Shown here one piece after another: positions 25,610 through 34,084 of a DNA stretch of 64,000 nucleotides. The translations under genes and the position numbers were made by a program. The DNA comes from Nocardia mikamii NBRC 108933. Lineage in GTDB: Bacteria > Actinomycetota > Actinomycetes > Mycobacteriales > Mycobacteriaceae. The notes beneath the pieces were generated by a model. The model worked only from the letters and a program-made list of their open reading frames with translations. It searched no databases and was not told the origin of the DNA. Where the stretch lies: positions 1-64,000 of the forward strand of contig NZ_BDCM01000015.1 in assembly GCF_001613505.1 (NCBI RefSeq), given 5' to 3'. Each line of letters starts with the position of its first letter. Position 1 is the first letter of the stretch.

Positions 25610-26956
25610 CTACACCGCGACCGGTTCCGCCACATACGCGGCCGGGCGCGCGAACCAGGTGCGGTAGAACGCCGACACGAATCCGGCGAACAAACCGAGC
25701 GCGATGATCCCGGCGGGCAGCGGGTACTCGGCCATCCACACCGCCAGATACCGGTAGGCGAGCAGCAGGCCGATCAGCAGTGTGAAGCCGGCGGCGACCA
25801 GCAGTGCGCGCCCCCGATCCCAGCCGCGCTCGGGGGCGCGCAACACCGACTCGACGGTCAGGGCCAGCACCGCGCCGGCCAGCAGGTCGGCGCCGTAGTG
25901 ATAGCCGAAACCCAGGGTGGCCGACAGCGTCGCCAGCAACCAGAACGTCCCGGGCCAGCGCACCCAGCGGGGTGCGGGCGCACCGTCGTTGTCGCGGCGG
26001 GTGTGCAGGAAAACCGCGGTCGCCCAGGCGGTGTGCATCGAGGGCATGCAGTTGCGCGGCGTGTATCGGTCGAACGGCATCGGCGTCGGGTGGTAGTCGG
26101 TGGGCGGCACCAGATGCGGCCAATAGTTGCCGACCTGCAAACCGTGTCCGTCCGGCCCGAAGGCGAACATCGGCCCGACCACCGGGAAGATCAGGTAGAT
26201 CACCGGGCCGACCAGTCCCAGCACCAGGAAGGTGCGAACCAGATAGTGCCGGGGCCATACCCCGGTGCGCACCACCTTGCGCAACTGCCAGACCGCCACC
26301 ACCATCGCGGCCACCGGCAATTCGATGTAGACCCAATGCAAGACGCCGTAGACCGCCGGGCCCAGGGCGTCGATCACCCGGCCCATCACCCAGGCCGGTT
26401 CGCCGAAAGCGTGATCGGCCAGCACCAGATAGCGGTCGCGGACGTCGGGGCCGGCCACCACCGTGAAGTGCAGCCACACATCACCGATCTTGGTGGCGAT
26501 GATCAGCAGCGATCCGAGTGCCGCCGCCCGCAGGGCGTTGCGTCGGCGCGTACCCTCCCAGCCGAGCCAGGCGATCAGCACCACCGCGGTGAGGGCGATG
26601 ACCGCGCCGTTGCCGACGGTCAGCGGACCGCCGAGCAGCACGCGAATCGTCGCGCAGACGGCATCGACGATCACCGCCGCACCCACAGTGAGAAACCGCC
26701 ACCGCCACGACAATCCGACCAGCGCCAGGGCCAGCCCCGCCCACGGCACGGAAACCGATTTGGGTGTCCCGGCGAAATCCTCCCAGAGGCTGTGCAGCGG
26801 GCCCTCGAAGTTGTTGCGCGCGGCCAGGATCTGCAACACGATCAGCAGCGCCGGGACCGCGATGACCAGCACGCGGACCCCGATGTGCGGCGACCACTTC
26901 CGGAACCGCCCACGGCGAGCGTCACCGAAGTCGGAACGCGGATCATCGAGCAGCAC
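25610..26956 (-). CDS. PAP2-family membrane phosphatase/phosphotransferase
   Basis: A 448-residue integral membrane protein. The PAP2 motif 2 PSMHTAWA (~290) and motif 3 GFGYHYGADLLAG (~345), with the catalytic His and Asp, are present; motif 1 is reduced to RYTPRN just before motif 2. This spacing resembles the inositol-phosphotransferase/PAP2_3 subgroup acting on lipid phosphates at the outer face. About ten helices are visible. The start (GTG 26956) has no strong ribosome site and is uncertain. It is divergent from a small membrane protein across a 20-bp perfect palindrome. Confidence 0.82.
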   Translation of the reverse strand: MLLDDPRSDFGDARRGRFRKWSPHIGVRVLVIAVPALLIVLQILAARNNFEGPLHSLWEDFAGTPKSVSVPWAGLALALVGLSWRWRFLTVGAAVIVDAVCATIRVLLGGPLTVGNGAVIALTAVVLIAWLGWEGTRRRNALRAAALGSLLIIATKIGDVWLHFTVVAGPDVRDRYLVLADHAFGEPAWVMGRVIDALGPAVYGVLHWVYIELPVAAMVVAVWQLRKVVRTGVWPRHYLVRTFLVLGLVGPVIYLIFPVVGPMFAFGPDGHGLQVGNYWPHLVPPTDYHPTPMPFDRYTPRNCMPSMHTAWATAVFLHTRRDNDGAPAPRWVRWPGTFWLLATLSATLGFGYHYGADLLAGAVLALTVESVLRAPERGWDRGRALLVAAGFTLLIGLLLAYRYLAVWMAEYPLPAGIIALGLFAGFVSAFYRTWFARPAAYVAEPVAV

Positions 26957-27035
26957 CCGATCATCGTAAACAGGTCATGAACGCCGCCCCTCGCGCAGCG
27001 GAAACGTCGGCGACGGATGTGATCTGTGCCATTGC

Positions 27036-27055
27036 CGCGGCGAGCGCTCGCCGCG
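27036..27055. promoter_or_regulatory. 20-bp perfect palindrome between divergent genes
   Basis: CGCGGCGAGCGCTCGCCGCG is a perfect dyad without spacer, 80 bases from the PAP2 start and 50 bases from the start of the small membrane protein on the other strand. It is a candidate shared operator. Confidence 0.5.
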
Positions 27056-27105
27056 ACAACTTTTCCGTAAGCGATTACCAGGGCCGCGCTGCCACAGTTC
27101 GAACC

Positions 27106-27411
27106 ATGTTCACTTGGTATGTCGCTCTGCTCGCGATCAGCGGGATCGTCATGATCGCCATGGCGTCGGTGCAGCAGGGGCAGAGCAGCGCGTCACGATC
27201 CTTCAACGGCATCTTCGGCGGCCTCTTCCTCGGCTACGCCTTCTACCTCGCCTTCCTCTTCGACGGCGGCTCGTATCTGATCTTCTTCCACGCATTCATC
27301 GTTCCGGTGACGATGGTGGTGAACTTCTTCCGCAACCGGACGCCCCGCCCGAAGCTCACCGAAACCCAGAAGGCCTGGCGCGAATTCCAGCGCGCCGGCC
27401 AACAGCGATAG
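27106..27411 (+). CDS. small hypothetical membrane protein
   Basis: A 101-residue protein with three hydrophobic segments (~3-22, ~35-52, ~57-75) and a basic cytosolic C-terminus (FFRNRTPRPKLTETQKAW). No family is recognised. ATG 27106 begins a clean first helix; the open frame further upstream is unlikely to be translated. It is divergent from the PAP2 gene. Confidence 0.65.
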   Translation: MFTWYVALLAISGIVMIAMASVQQGQSSASRSFNGIFGGLFLGYAFYLAFLFDGGSYLIFFHAFIVPVTMVVNFFRNRTPRPKLTETQKAWREFQRAGQQR

Positions 27412-27505
27412 TCGAAAGCCGTTGCTGCACGAAGGAACCGGTGAGTTCCGTCCCACACCGAGCAGGCCGGTGACGCGAGCCGTGCGTTCGGGCCAGACTG
27501 CACGC

Positions 27506-27842
27506 ATGGGTGAATACGTCGACGCGGCCGGGTTGCGGACCTACTACGAGGTACACGGGGACGGTGCGTCGGTGGTGTTGTTGCACGGCGGGCTGGGGAC
27601 GGCCGAGTCGTGGGGACAGCAGGTGGGCGAGCTGGCCCGGCACTATCGGGTGTTCGTCCCGGAGCGCCGCGGACACGGCAGGACCGCCGATGTGCCCGGG
27701 CCGATCACGTATGCGGCGATGGCCGTTGGAAAAGCCCGAGCTGATGAACCGGTTGCTGCTGGATTTCCTCGCCGACGAGCAGGTCGCCCGATTCCTACCG
27801 GTCGGGCACGAGGAGCGACGGCTCAGCTGTTCAGTTCCTTGA
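27506..27842 (+). pseudogene. alpha/beta hydrolase remnant with internal deletion
   Basis: From ATG 27506 the frame encodes a normal alpha/beta-hydrolase start (strand, VVLLHGGLGTAESWGQQ oxyanion region, VFVPERRGHGRT). After about 70 residues (PITYAAMA, near 27720) this frame turns to nonsense, while the +1 frame continues with PLEKPELMNRLLLDFLADEQ, the usual last helix of the same family. The nucleophile elbow, catalytic Asp and His are gone: some 150-200 codons appear deleted, with a frame change at the junction. The tail overlaps the 3-prime end of the convergent ligase gene. It is not functional as a hydrolase. Confidence 0.75.
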
Positions 27843-28968
27843 CCAGCGCGTCCACCACCGCCACGAGATCGCCCTGCGCGGCGGCCGCCACTCGCCGCTG
27901 CCGTTGATACGACGCCCCGCGTTCGACGATATCGGGCACGCGCGCGAGTTCGTTCTCGCACTGCAGCAATTTCGCGGTGGGTTGCAATCGGTCCAGCAGA
28001 TCCATCAGATCGTCGGTGACCAGCCGCTCGTTGCTGTCGGAGTCGGTGATGATGATCGCGTCCAGCCCGTAACGCGCTGCGCGCCACTTGTTCTCCTGCA
28101 CATGCCACGGCGGCAGGGTGGGCATGGTCTCCCCCGCCTCCACCCGGCGATCCAGATCCACGATCAGGCAGTGGATCAGCGCGACGAGTGCGGAAAGTTC
28201 GAAGCGACTGGGGATTCCGTCGCATACACGAACCTCGATGGTCCCCCACTTCGGCGCGGGGCGGATATCCCAGTGCATACCGCCGAGCTGTTCGAACACA
28301 CCGGTCTTCATCTGGTCGTGCACGAAGGACTCGAACTGCGACCAGTTCTCGAACTGGAACGGCAATCCGGCGGTCGGCAGCTGCTGGAACATCAGGGCGC
28401 GATTGCTCGCGTACCCGGTATCGATGCCGGCCCACATCGGTGAGGACGCCGACAGCGCCAGCAGATGCGGATACGAGAGCAGCAGTGTGTTGAGAATCGG
28501 AAAAACCTTCTCCGGATGCGAGACTCCCACGTGCACGTGCACGCCCCAGATCAGCATCTGACGCCCCCACCACTGGGTGCGGCTGATCAGCTCGTCGTAA
28601 TGCTCGGAGCGGGTCAGCTGTTGCGTCGACCACTGGGCGAACGGATGGGTGCCCGCGCAGAACAGATCCACACCGACCCGGTCGGCGGCCGCGCGCACGG
28701 TGTCCATCGTGGTGTGCATCTCGTCGACCACCTCGCCGACGGTGTCGTGGACACCGCTGACCAGTTCGACCGTGTTCTTCAGCAGCTCCTTGGTGACGTG
28801 CGGCGGCCCGTTGGGCGCCCGCAGATCACCGACCTGGTCGAAGACCGCGGCGGCCGTATTGGAGAGATTGCGCGTCTGTTTGTCGACGAGCGCGATCTCC
28901 CATTCGACGCCCAGCGTCGGGCGGGGCGAGCCGTTCCAGGGAACCGTTCGAGAGCCAGCCCCACCCAT
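27823..28968 (-). CDS. YbdK-type carboxylate-amine ligase (glutamate-cysteine ligase family 2)
   Basis: A 381-residue enzyme of the GCS2 family, ATP-dependent carboxylate-amine ligases related to glutamate-cysteine ligase. The opening TLGVEWEIALVD carries the Glu pair binding metal-ATP. MLIWGVHVHVGV (~135) and WDIRPAPKWGTIEVRVCDGIPS (~250, split by metal ligands) are the other conserved blocks. Mycolic-acid actinomycetes use mycothiol, so the true substrate is unknown. ATG 28968 starts just before the domain; the upstream extension is Pro-rich and unlikely. It follows sodC on the same strand, an arrangement kept in mycobacteria. Confidence 0.9.
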   Translation of the reverse strand: MGGAGSRTVPWNGSPRPTLGVEWEIALVDKQTRNLSNTAAAVFDQVGDLRAPNGPPHVTKELLKNTVELVSGVHDTVGEVVDEMHTTMDTVRAAADRVGVDLFCAGTHPFAQWSTQQLTRSEHYDELISRTQWWGRQMLIWGVHVHVGVSHPEKVFPILNTLLLSYPHLLALSASSPMWAGIDTGYASNRALMFQQLPTAGLPFQFENWSQFESFVHDQMKTGVFEQLGGMHWDIRPAPKWGTIEVRVCDGIPSRFELSALVALIHCLIVDLDRRVEAGETMPTLPPWHVQENKWRAARYGLDAIIITDSDSNERLVTDDLMDLLDRLQPTAKLLQCENELARVPDIVERGASYQRQRRVAAAAQGDLVAVVDALVKELNS

Positions 28969-28981
28969 GACGAATCCGCTC

Positions 28982-29671
28982 TTACCCGATGACGCCGCAG
29001 GCGACCCGGCCGCCCGCGTCGCCGGTTGCCAGAGTTTCGGCATCGGGCCCGGGCGCGCCACCGTTGGCCTGCAGGTAGCGGTTCGGGATGTTGCCGAAGT
29101 TGTCGGCGCCGGCGTGGATCATCAGCGCCTTGCCCTTGATCTGGTCCAGCGTCACGGCGTCGGTGGTGGTCACCAGCTTCGCGGTGCCGTCCTTACCGAC
29201 CTCGAGCGAGGTCAGATCGCCGCTGGCCGGGTGGGTGTTCGCGTCGCCCACCTGCAGATGGCCACCGGCCGAGAGGAAGTTGCCCGGCGCGCCGCCGGAC
29301 GGGGCGGTGGAGTTCGGCTCGCACTTGCCGTTCTGGTGGATGTGCAGGCCGTGGAAGCCCGGCTGCAGGCCGTGGGCGTCGACGGTGATCTGCAGCTTGT
29401 CGCCCGATTTGGCGATGGTGGCGGTGCCGACCTGCGCGCCCGAGGGATCCTTCAACTGCACCGACACCGAATCGCCGGAGGGCGGGGTCTGCTCGGCGCT
29501 GGTGCCGGAGTTCTCCGCCGGACCGGCGCTACCGGTCCACACCGCGGGGGTGGTCCCCTTGACGTCGCTCGACTCCTGGCTGTTGCTGCATGCGACCAGG
29601 CCGAAAGCCGCGATCGCCAGCATCGGGGTCACAGTCCGCCAGGACGGGCGACGGGTTGCGGAGGGGGCCAT
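28982..29671 (-). CDS. sodC: Cu/Zn superoxide dismutase, lipoprotein
   Basis: A 229-residue envelope-anchored enzyme removing superoxide. The lipobox is FGLVAC (~28); a Ser/Gly/Thr linker leads to the SodC fold at ~70-229. Metal ligands are visible: HGLHIHQNGKCEPN (Cu His pair and disulfide Cys), SAGGHLQVGDANTHPASGDL (bridging and Zn ligands), and MIHAGADNF (last Cu His). The C-terminal RVACGVIG has the active-site Arg and second Cys. GGAG lies nine bases before the ATG. A direct repeat, TACTCGTAAA twice, precedes it. Confidence 0.95.
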   Translation of the reverse strand: MAPSATRRPSWRTVTPMLAIAAFGLVACSNSQESSDVKGTTPAVWTGSAGPAENSGTSAEQTPPSGDSVSVQLKDPSGAQVGTATIAKSGDKLQITVDAHGLQPGFHGLHIHQNGKCEPNSTAPSGGAPGNFLSAGGHLQVGDANTHPASGDLTSLEVGKDGTAKLVTTTDAVTLDQIKGKALMIHAGADNFGNIPNRYLQANGGAPGPDAETLATGDAGGRVACGVIG

Positions 29672-29682
29672 CGGAGAACTCC

Positions 29683-29707
29683 TTTACGAGTACCGAGTTT
29701 ACGAGTA
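29683..29707 (-). repeat. 10-bp direct repeat in the sodC leader
   Basis: TACTCGTAAA (minus strand) occurs at 29698-29707 and 29683-29692, a 15-bp period; the second copy abuts the ribosome-binding AAAGGAG. It could be an operator or chance. Confidence 0.4.
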
Positions 29708-29787
29708 GTGCTGGTTGAACAGATTCCTTACCGGACAAGATGATGCCAGAGCCGTTGTGCACCGCACTGGTGGGGCTCGGTTGGGTT

Positions 29788-30354
29788 CTAGTTACCGGTG
29801 ACGATGACGATGACGCCCGGCGGCGAGTCCGCGATTCCGGCGAAACGCGGCTCGGCCGATACGCCCAGCTCATTCGCGATCGCCTGGGCAGTCTCCCGTT
29901 CGTGCGGGGAATTTCCGTAGTAGACAGTTGTTTTCGCGATCACACCACCGGGGTAGTTGCCGGTCTCGGTGACATCGAAGCCCGCCGCGGTGAGCTGGCT
30001 CCCGGTCTTGGAGGCCAGGCCGGCGACGGTGCTGTTGTTCAGCACCCGGACCGGGACGGACTTGTCCACACCGGCCGCGGTGCTGGTCGGCGCCGCGGTG
30101 GTCGTCGTGAGCGTGGTCGCCGGGGCCGCGGTGGTCGTGGCCGCCGTCGTCGAGGGCGTCGTGGCGGCGGCGCGGGTGGTGGTGATCGGGGCGGCCGTCG
30201 TCTCGGTATCCGAGGTCTCCGCGGCAGCGGAGTCGGACGTCGAATTCGACAGCGCCATCGCGCCGAGGCCCGCGAAGACGATGGCCAGCGCGATCAGCAC
30301 CATCGCGAGTGCTCGCAGCGGCGGTCCACCGGAGGGCGGATTCGGGTTGCTCAC
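29788..30354 (-). CDS. VirR-like protein with LytR_C domain
   Basis: A 188-residue membrane-anchored protein. It has a short Pro-rich cytosolic N-terminus, one helix (~14-34), a long Thr/Ala extracytoplasmic linker (~40-95) of low complexity, and a LytR_C domain (~97-188: VPVRVLNNSTVAGLASKTG and later VYYGNSPHERETAQAIA). Homologues next to sodC in mycobacteria (Rv0431, VirR) bind peptidoglycan and affect vesicle release. The Thr-rich linker is typical of cell-wall-spanning regions and likely glycosylated. Confidence 0.88.
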   Translation of the reverse strand: MSNPNPPSGGPPLRALAMVLIALAIVFAGLGAMALSNSTSDSAAAETSDTETTAAPITTTRAAATTPSTTAATTTAAPATTLTTTTAAPTSTAAGVDKSVPVRVLNNSTVAGLASKTGSQLTAAGFDVTETGNYPGGVIAKTTVYYGNSPHERETAQAIANELGVSAEPRFAGIADSPPGVIVIVTGN

Positions 30355-30408
30355 GGTGTCGACCCTAGTCGCAGGGATGAGCGAGCGCGCGCATCGGACA
30401 TCCGCCGG

Positions 30409-30783
30409 TCAGACCTGAAAGCCCAGCCGCCGCGCCGCCCGCGATTTCTGCCGGCTGGCCCGCAACCGGCGCAGCCGTTTCACCAGCATCGGATCGGCGG
30501 CCAGTGCCTCGGGCTTGTCGACGACGGCGTTGAGGACCTGGTAGTAGCGGGTGGCCGACATCGCGAACAGGTCCCGGATGGCTTCTTCCTTGGCGCCCGC
30601 GTACTTCCACCACTTGCGCTCGAAATCGAGGATTTCCAGTTCGCGGCGGGTGAGACCGTCTACCCCACCCTCGGGGGCTACCTCGACCACCGCGCCGGAG
30701 GCGCCTTCGACCACTGCCGCGATCTCTTCGCTCGCGGAGCTGTCCTCGCTTGCGGATAGATTCCGGGCCGCTGCGCTGTCCAT
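30409..30783 (-). CDS. DUF3263 protein
   Basis: A 124-residue cytosolic protein. The N-terminal ~45 residues are Ser/Glu-rich and likely disordered; the DUF3263 domain follows (TRRELEILDFERKWWKYAGAKEEAIRD, then SATRYYQVLNAVVD), resembling a small helix-turn-helix. The C-terminus is strongly basic (RLRRLRASRQKSRAARRLG), compatible with nucleic-acid binding. ATG 30783 follows GGGAG by four bases. Upstream of the VirR-like gene, as in M. tuberculosis Rv0430-Rv0431. Confidence 0.88.
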   Translation of the reverse strand: MDSAAARNLSASEDSSASEEIAAVVEGASGAVVEVAPEGGVDGLTRRELEILDFERKWWKYAGAKEEAIRDLFAMSATRYYQVLNAVVDKPEALAADPMLVKRLRRLRASRQKSRAARRLGFQV

Positions 30784-30909
30784 ATCGCTCCCTCGCCGAA
30801 TCAACAACGGACGACAGTCGTCGTCATTCAACCACGCGGCACACCCGTTCACCGAGGCGTCGTACGGCGTGTCGGGCCGTACACGCGGCGCCGCGTAAAG
30901 TGTGCCACC

Positions 30910-31500
30910 ATGGCGATTCTCCCGATCCGCATCGTCGGCGATCCGGTGCTGCACAACCCGACCCGGCAGGTGTCGCAGTCGCCGGACGAGCTCGCCGGCC
31001 TGATCGCGGACATGTACGAAACCCTCGACGCCGCCAACGGAGTCGGGCTGGCCGCCAATCAGGTCGGTGAATCGCTGCGGCTGTTCGTCTACGACTGCCC
31101 CGACGCGCAGCCCGACGGTTCGGTGCGGCGGCGGCGCGGCGCGGTGATCAACCCGGTGCTGGAAACCTCCGAGATCCCCGAAACCATGCCCGATCCCGAC
31201 GACGACGAGGAGGGCTGCCTCTCCGTTCCGGGTGAACAGTTCCCCACCGGCCGCGCGGCCTGGGCGCGGGTCACCGGCACCGACGAACACGGCGAGCCGG
31301 TCACCATCGAGGGCGAGGGGTTCTTCGCCCGCATGCTCCAGCACGAGGTCGGCCACCTCGACGGATTCCTCTACGTGGACGTGCTGATCGGCCGCAACGC
31401 CCGCGCCGCGAAGAAGGCGATCAAGCGCAACGGCTGGGGCACACCGGGTTTGAGCTGGGTGCCGGGCGAGGTACCGGATCCGTTCGGACATGACGACTGA
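30910..31500 (+). CDS. def: peptide deformylase
   Basis: A 196-residue metalloenzyme that removes the formyl group from new proteins. All three motifs are intact: GVGLAANQVG (~43), EEGCLSVPG (~101, Cys metal ligand) and QHEVGHLDG (~143, HExxH). Length is slightly long for the family because of an insert after motif 1 (QPDGSVRRRRGA) and a basic C-terminal tail. It is divergent from the DUF3263 gene and overlaps the following GNAT gene by 11 bases. Confidence 0.97.
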   Translation: MAILPIRIVGDPVLHNPTRQVSQSPDELAGLIADMYETLDAANGVGLAANQVGESLRLFVYDCPDAQPDGSVRRRRGAVINPVLETSEIPETMPDPDDDEEGCLSVPGEQFPTGRAAWARVTGTDEHGEPVTIEGEGFFARMLQHEVGHLDGFLYVDVLIGRNARAAKKAIKRNGWGTPGLSWVPGEVPDPFGHDD

Positions 31501-32479
31501 CCGTCCCGATATCCCGATCGGGCGCCGGGTGGTGGTGCGGTACCGCCTGCCCGAGGGTTATCCACAGCAGTTCACGGATGTGATCGGCGAGCTCGTGGCA
31601 CCGGATCCGGTGCAGGTCCGCACCTCCGACGGCACCGTGGTGACCATCGCCACCGATCGGGTGGTGGCGGTGAAAGCACTGGGCCCGAGGCCGATTCGGA
31701 TCGGTGAGATCCGGGCGCTGGAAGCGGCGGCTATCGACGGCTGGCCCGGGCTCGAACGGGCCTGGTTCGACGGCTGGCTGTGCAGCATCGGCAACGGGTA
31801 CACCCATCGCGCGAATTCCGCTGTGCCGCTGGGCGAATCGGGTCGCAACGCCGCCCTCGACATGCGCACGCTGCACCGCATCGGCGAGTGGTACACCGAA
31901 CACGGCCTGCCGCTGCAACTTCGGCTCCCCGATCGCCTGGCTCCGGTGCCGCCGGGCTGGCTCACCTGGGGCGAGACAATGGTGCTCGGCATCGATATCT
32001 CCACGTTCGTCCTGCCGCAGGGTCCGTCGATGGTCCGCATCGACGAGGGTCCGCATCCGTCGTGGCTGGAATTACACCGGCACCGCGGCGAGGACACCGT
32101 CGACGTGGCCGCGCCGCTGCCGGACACCGCCGTGCTCACCGCGGTCCGCGACGGTGAACTCGGTTTCGCCGCGCTGGGCCTGCCCACCCCGCTGGCGATC
32201 GGCCGCGGCGCCCTCACCACCGCCCCCGACGGCCGCCGCTGGATCGGGCTGAGCTGTCTCGCGGTCGCCGCCCCACACCGCCGTCACGGCCTGGGCACCC
32301 TCGTCTGCGCCGAGTTGATCAACTGGGGCTACAAGCGCGGCGCCACCCACGCCTACGTCCAGGTGGAGGCGAACAACGCCGCGGCCCTCGCGATGTACCG
32401 GGAGATGGGCTTCGTCGACCACCACAACTACCGCTACGCCGCCCCGGACCCCGACGCGGGCCGCCACCGGCGGGAGTGA
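31490..32479 (+). CDS. GNAT-family N-acetyltransferase (Rv0428c-like)
   Basis: A 329-residue two-part protein. Residues ~5-65 form a small barrel-like domain (GRRVVVRYRLPEGYPQQF), and ~70-200 an unassigned middle part. The C-terminal ~210-320 is a GNAT domain with the acetyl-CoA loop HRRHGLGTLV and the strand-helix VEANNAAALAMYREMGF. Its gene overlaps def, so it may act on newly deformylated N-termini, but that is inference from position only. Confidence 0.88.
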   Translation: MTTDRPDIPIGRRVVVRYRLPEGYPQQFTDVIGELVAPDPVQVRTSDGTVVTIATDRVVAVKALGPRPIRIGEIRALEAAAIDGWPGLERAWFDGWLCSIGNGYTHRANSAVPLGESGRNAALDMRTLHRIGEWYTEHGLPLQLRLPDRLAPVPPGWLTWGETMVLGIDISTFVLPQGPSMVRIDEGPHPSWLELHRHRGEDTVDVAAPLPDTAVLTAVRDGELGFAALGLPTPLAIGRGALTTAPDGRRWIGLSCLAVAAPHRRHGLGTLVCAELINWGYKRGATHAYVQVEANNAAALAMYREMGFVDHHNYRYAAPDPDAGRHRRE

Positions 32480-32501
32480 ACCGGCCGACTAATCTCCCTT
32501 C

Positions 32502-33353
32502 ATGCGGTTGGCCACCTGGAATGTGAATTCGATTCGATCTCGCGTGGATCGGGTCGTGTCGTGGCTGGATCGCGCCGATATCGATGTGCTGGCCATCCAG
32601 GAAACCAAATGCCGCGACGACCAGTTCCCGGCCGAGCGGTTCGAGGAAGCCGGCTACGAGATCGTGCACACCGGCTTCAGTCAGTGGAACGGAGTGGCGA
32701 TCGCCTCCCGGGTTGGCATCGACGACGTCGAGGTCACCTTCCCGGGCCAGCCCGGATTCGACAAGGACGCCGAGGCCTCGCTGCTGAGCGCGCCGGTGGT
32801 GGAGGCCCGGGCGATCGGCGCCACCTGCGGTGGCGTCCGGGTGTGGAGCCTGTACGTACCCAACGGGCGCACGCTGACCGATCCGCACTACACCTACAAG
32901 CTGGAATGGCTTGCGGCCCTGCGCGATTCCGGGGATGCGTGGCTGCGGGCCGATCCGTCGGCGCAGATCGCACTGTGCGGCGACTGGAATATCGCCCCCA
33001 CCGACGACGACGTGTGGTCGCCGGAATTCTTCGCGCACAAGACGCACACCTCGGCGCCGGAGCGCGCCGCGTTCGAGGCCGTCGTGGCGGCGGGATTCAC
33101 CGATGTGATGCGCCCGTTCGCCCCGGGCCCGGGTGTCTACACCTACTGGGACTACACCCAGCTGCGCTTTCCGCGCAAGGAGGGTATGCGCATCGATTTC
33201 GTCCTCGCCTCACCCGCGCTGAGCGCCCGCGCCGCCGACGCCTGCGTCGACCGTGAGGAGCGAAAAGGGAAGGGCGCCAGCGATCACGCACCCGTGGTGG
33301 TCGAATTCTCGGAGCAGCAGGCGGGGCCGGAGGTCAGCTCTGCCGGGTCTTGA
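32502..33353 (+). CDS. xthA: exodeoxyribonuclease III (AP endonuclease)
   Basis: A 283-residue DNA-repair nuclease cutting at abasic sites and removing 3-prime blocks. Catalytic motifs: ATWNVNSIRS (Asn), QETKCRDDQFP (metal Glu), YVPNGR, LCGDWNIAPTDDDVW (Asp/Asn), RIDFVLAS and SDHAPVVVEF (final Asp-His). Third gene of the def-GNAT-xthA transcript. Its last 20 bases overlap the 3-prime end of the convergent membrane-protein gene. Confidence 0.95.
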   Translation: MRLATWNVNSIRSRVDRVVSWLDRADIDVLAIQETKCRDDQFPAERFEEAGYEIVHTGFSQWNGVAIASRVGIDDVEVTFPGQPGFDKDAEASLLSAPVVEARAIGATCGGVRVWSLYVPNGRTLTDPHYTYKLEWLAALRDSGDAWLRADPSAQIALCGDWNIAPTDDDVWSPEFFAHKTHTSAPERAAFEAVVAAGFTDVMRPFAPGPGVYTYWDYTQLRFPRKEGMRIDFVLASPALSARAADACVDREERKGKGASDHAPVVVEFSEQQAGPEVSSAGS

Positions 33354-33972
33354 TGGCGTCGTGGGAGATGTAGACGTCGTAGCTGCCGGGCATCGCGATC
33401 ACCGCGTTGCCGTATGCCGAGCGGATGAACGGTTCGGTGTACCAGCTGTGATCGCGCATGTCGGTGAAGAAGTCACCGTCGCCGCCGTTGAGCATGGTCT
33501 GGTGCTGACTCACCGCGGTGCCGTCGAGGCGCTGCCCGTAGAGCCGGGTCACCTTGTAGCCGGAATGGAAGCCGAGCGCGTTGACCCACGGTTCCAATTC
33601 CACGATGTCGGCCTGTAGCGCCCACAGATCGCCCTCGATCCGATAGGTCTGACGGGTCTCGTCGTGATGACCGTCGCCGTAGAGGGTGAGCTCCACATCG
33701 AGGGTATGGTCGCTGCCCGCAACGCTTTTCACGACGACGTGTGCGGCCTTCACCTCGCCGGTCAGCCCGAGGTAGGTCTGCAGCAGTGTCACCGCCCACA
33801 GCAGGACGACCGCCACCAGCAGCACCACCAGACCGCTCGCGCCGCGCCCGATATGCCTGCGCCAGCCCGCTTTCCGGGCGCGGAGGACGGCCGTGACCAG
33901 CATCGCGATCGCGACGACGAAGAGCACCGCCAGCAATGCCTGGATCCAGCCGAAGGCCATCGGGAACACCAT
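33334..33972 (-). CDS. membrane protein of unknown function
   Basis: A 212-residue protein with two N-terminal helices (~5-27, ~40-65) separated by a basic loop, then a ~145-residue extracytoplasmic domain rich in strands (VKAAHVVVKSV, HTLDVELTLYGD, TRQTYRIEGDLWALQADIVEL). Homologues are often labelled efflux-related, but nothing here supports transport. ATG 33972 is chosen because the first helix starts right after it. Its end overlaps xthA tail to tail by 20 bases. Confidence 0.75.
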   Translation of the reverse strand: MVFPMAFGWIQALLAVLFVVAIAMLVTAVLRARKAGWRRHIGRGASGLVVLLVAVVLLWAVTLLQTYLGLTGEVKAAHVVVKSVAGSDHTLDVELTLYGDGHHDETRQTYRIEGDLWALQADIVELEPWVNALGFHSGYKVTRLYGQRLDGTAVSQHQTMLNGGDGDFFTDMRDHSWYTEPFIRSAYGNAVIAMPGSYDVYISHDAIKTRQS

Positions 33973-34030
33973 GCCGACAGTTGTACCCGCATTCGGGTAC
34001 CGCACGCGGGCGAGTCGGACACGAATACGC

Positions 34031-34062
34031 CACGGCCGGCCGGGATTTCCCGGCCGGCCGTG
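34031..34062 (-). terminator. stem-loop terminator of the fadE5-like gene
   Basis: A perfect 14-bp stem CACGGCCGGCCGGG / CCCGGCCGGCCGTG with a 4-base loop, 22 bases past the stop of the acyl-CoA dehydrogenase gene. Confidence 0.85.
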
Positions 34063-34084
34063 TGCGCGGTGAGAGGTCTTGCGC

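Noticed and set aside
27422..27907. Intact 161-residue alpha/beta hydrolase
   Set aside because: Only the first ~70 residues fit the family; the remainder is Arg/Ala-rich nonsense, and the true C-terminal helix is in another frame, so it is annotated as a pseudogene.
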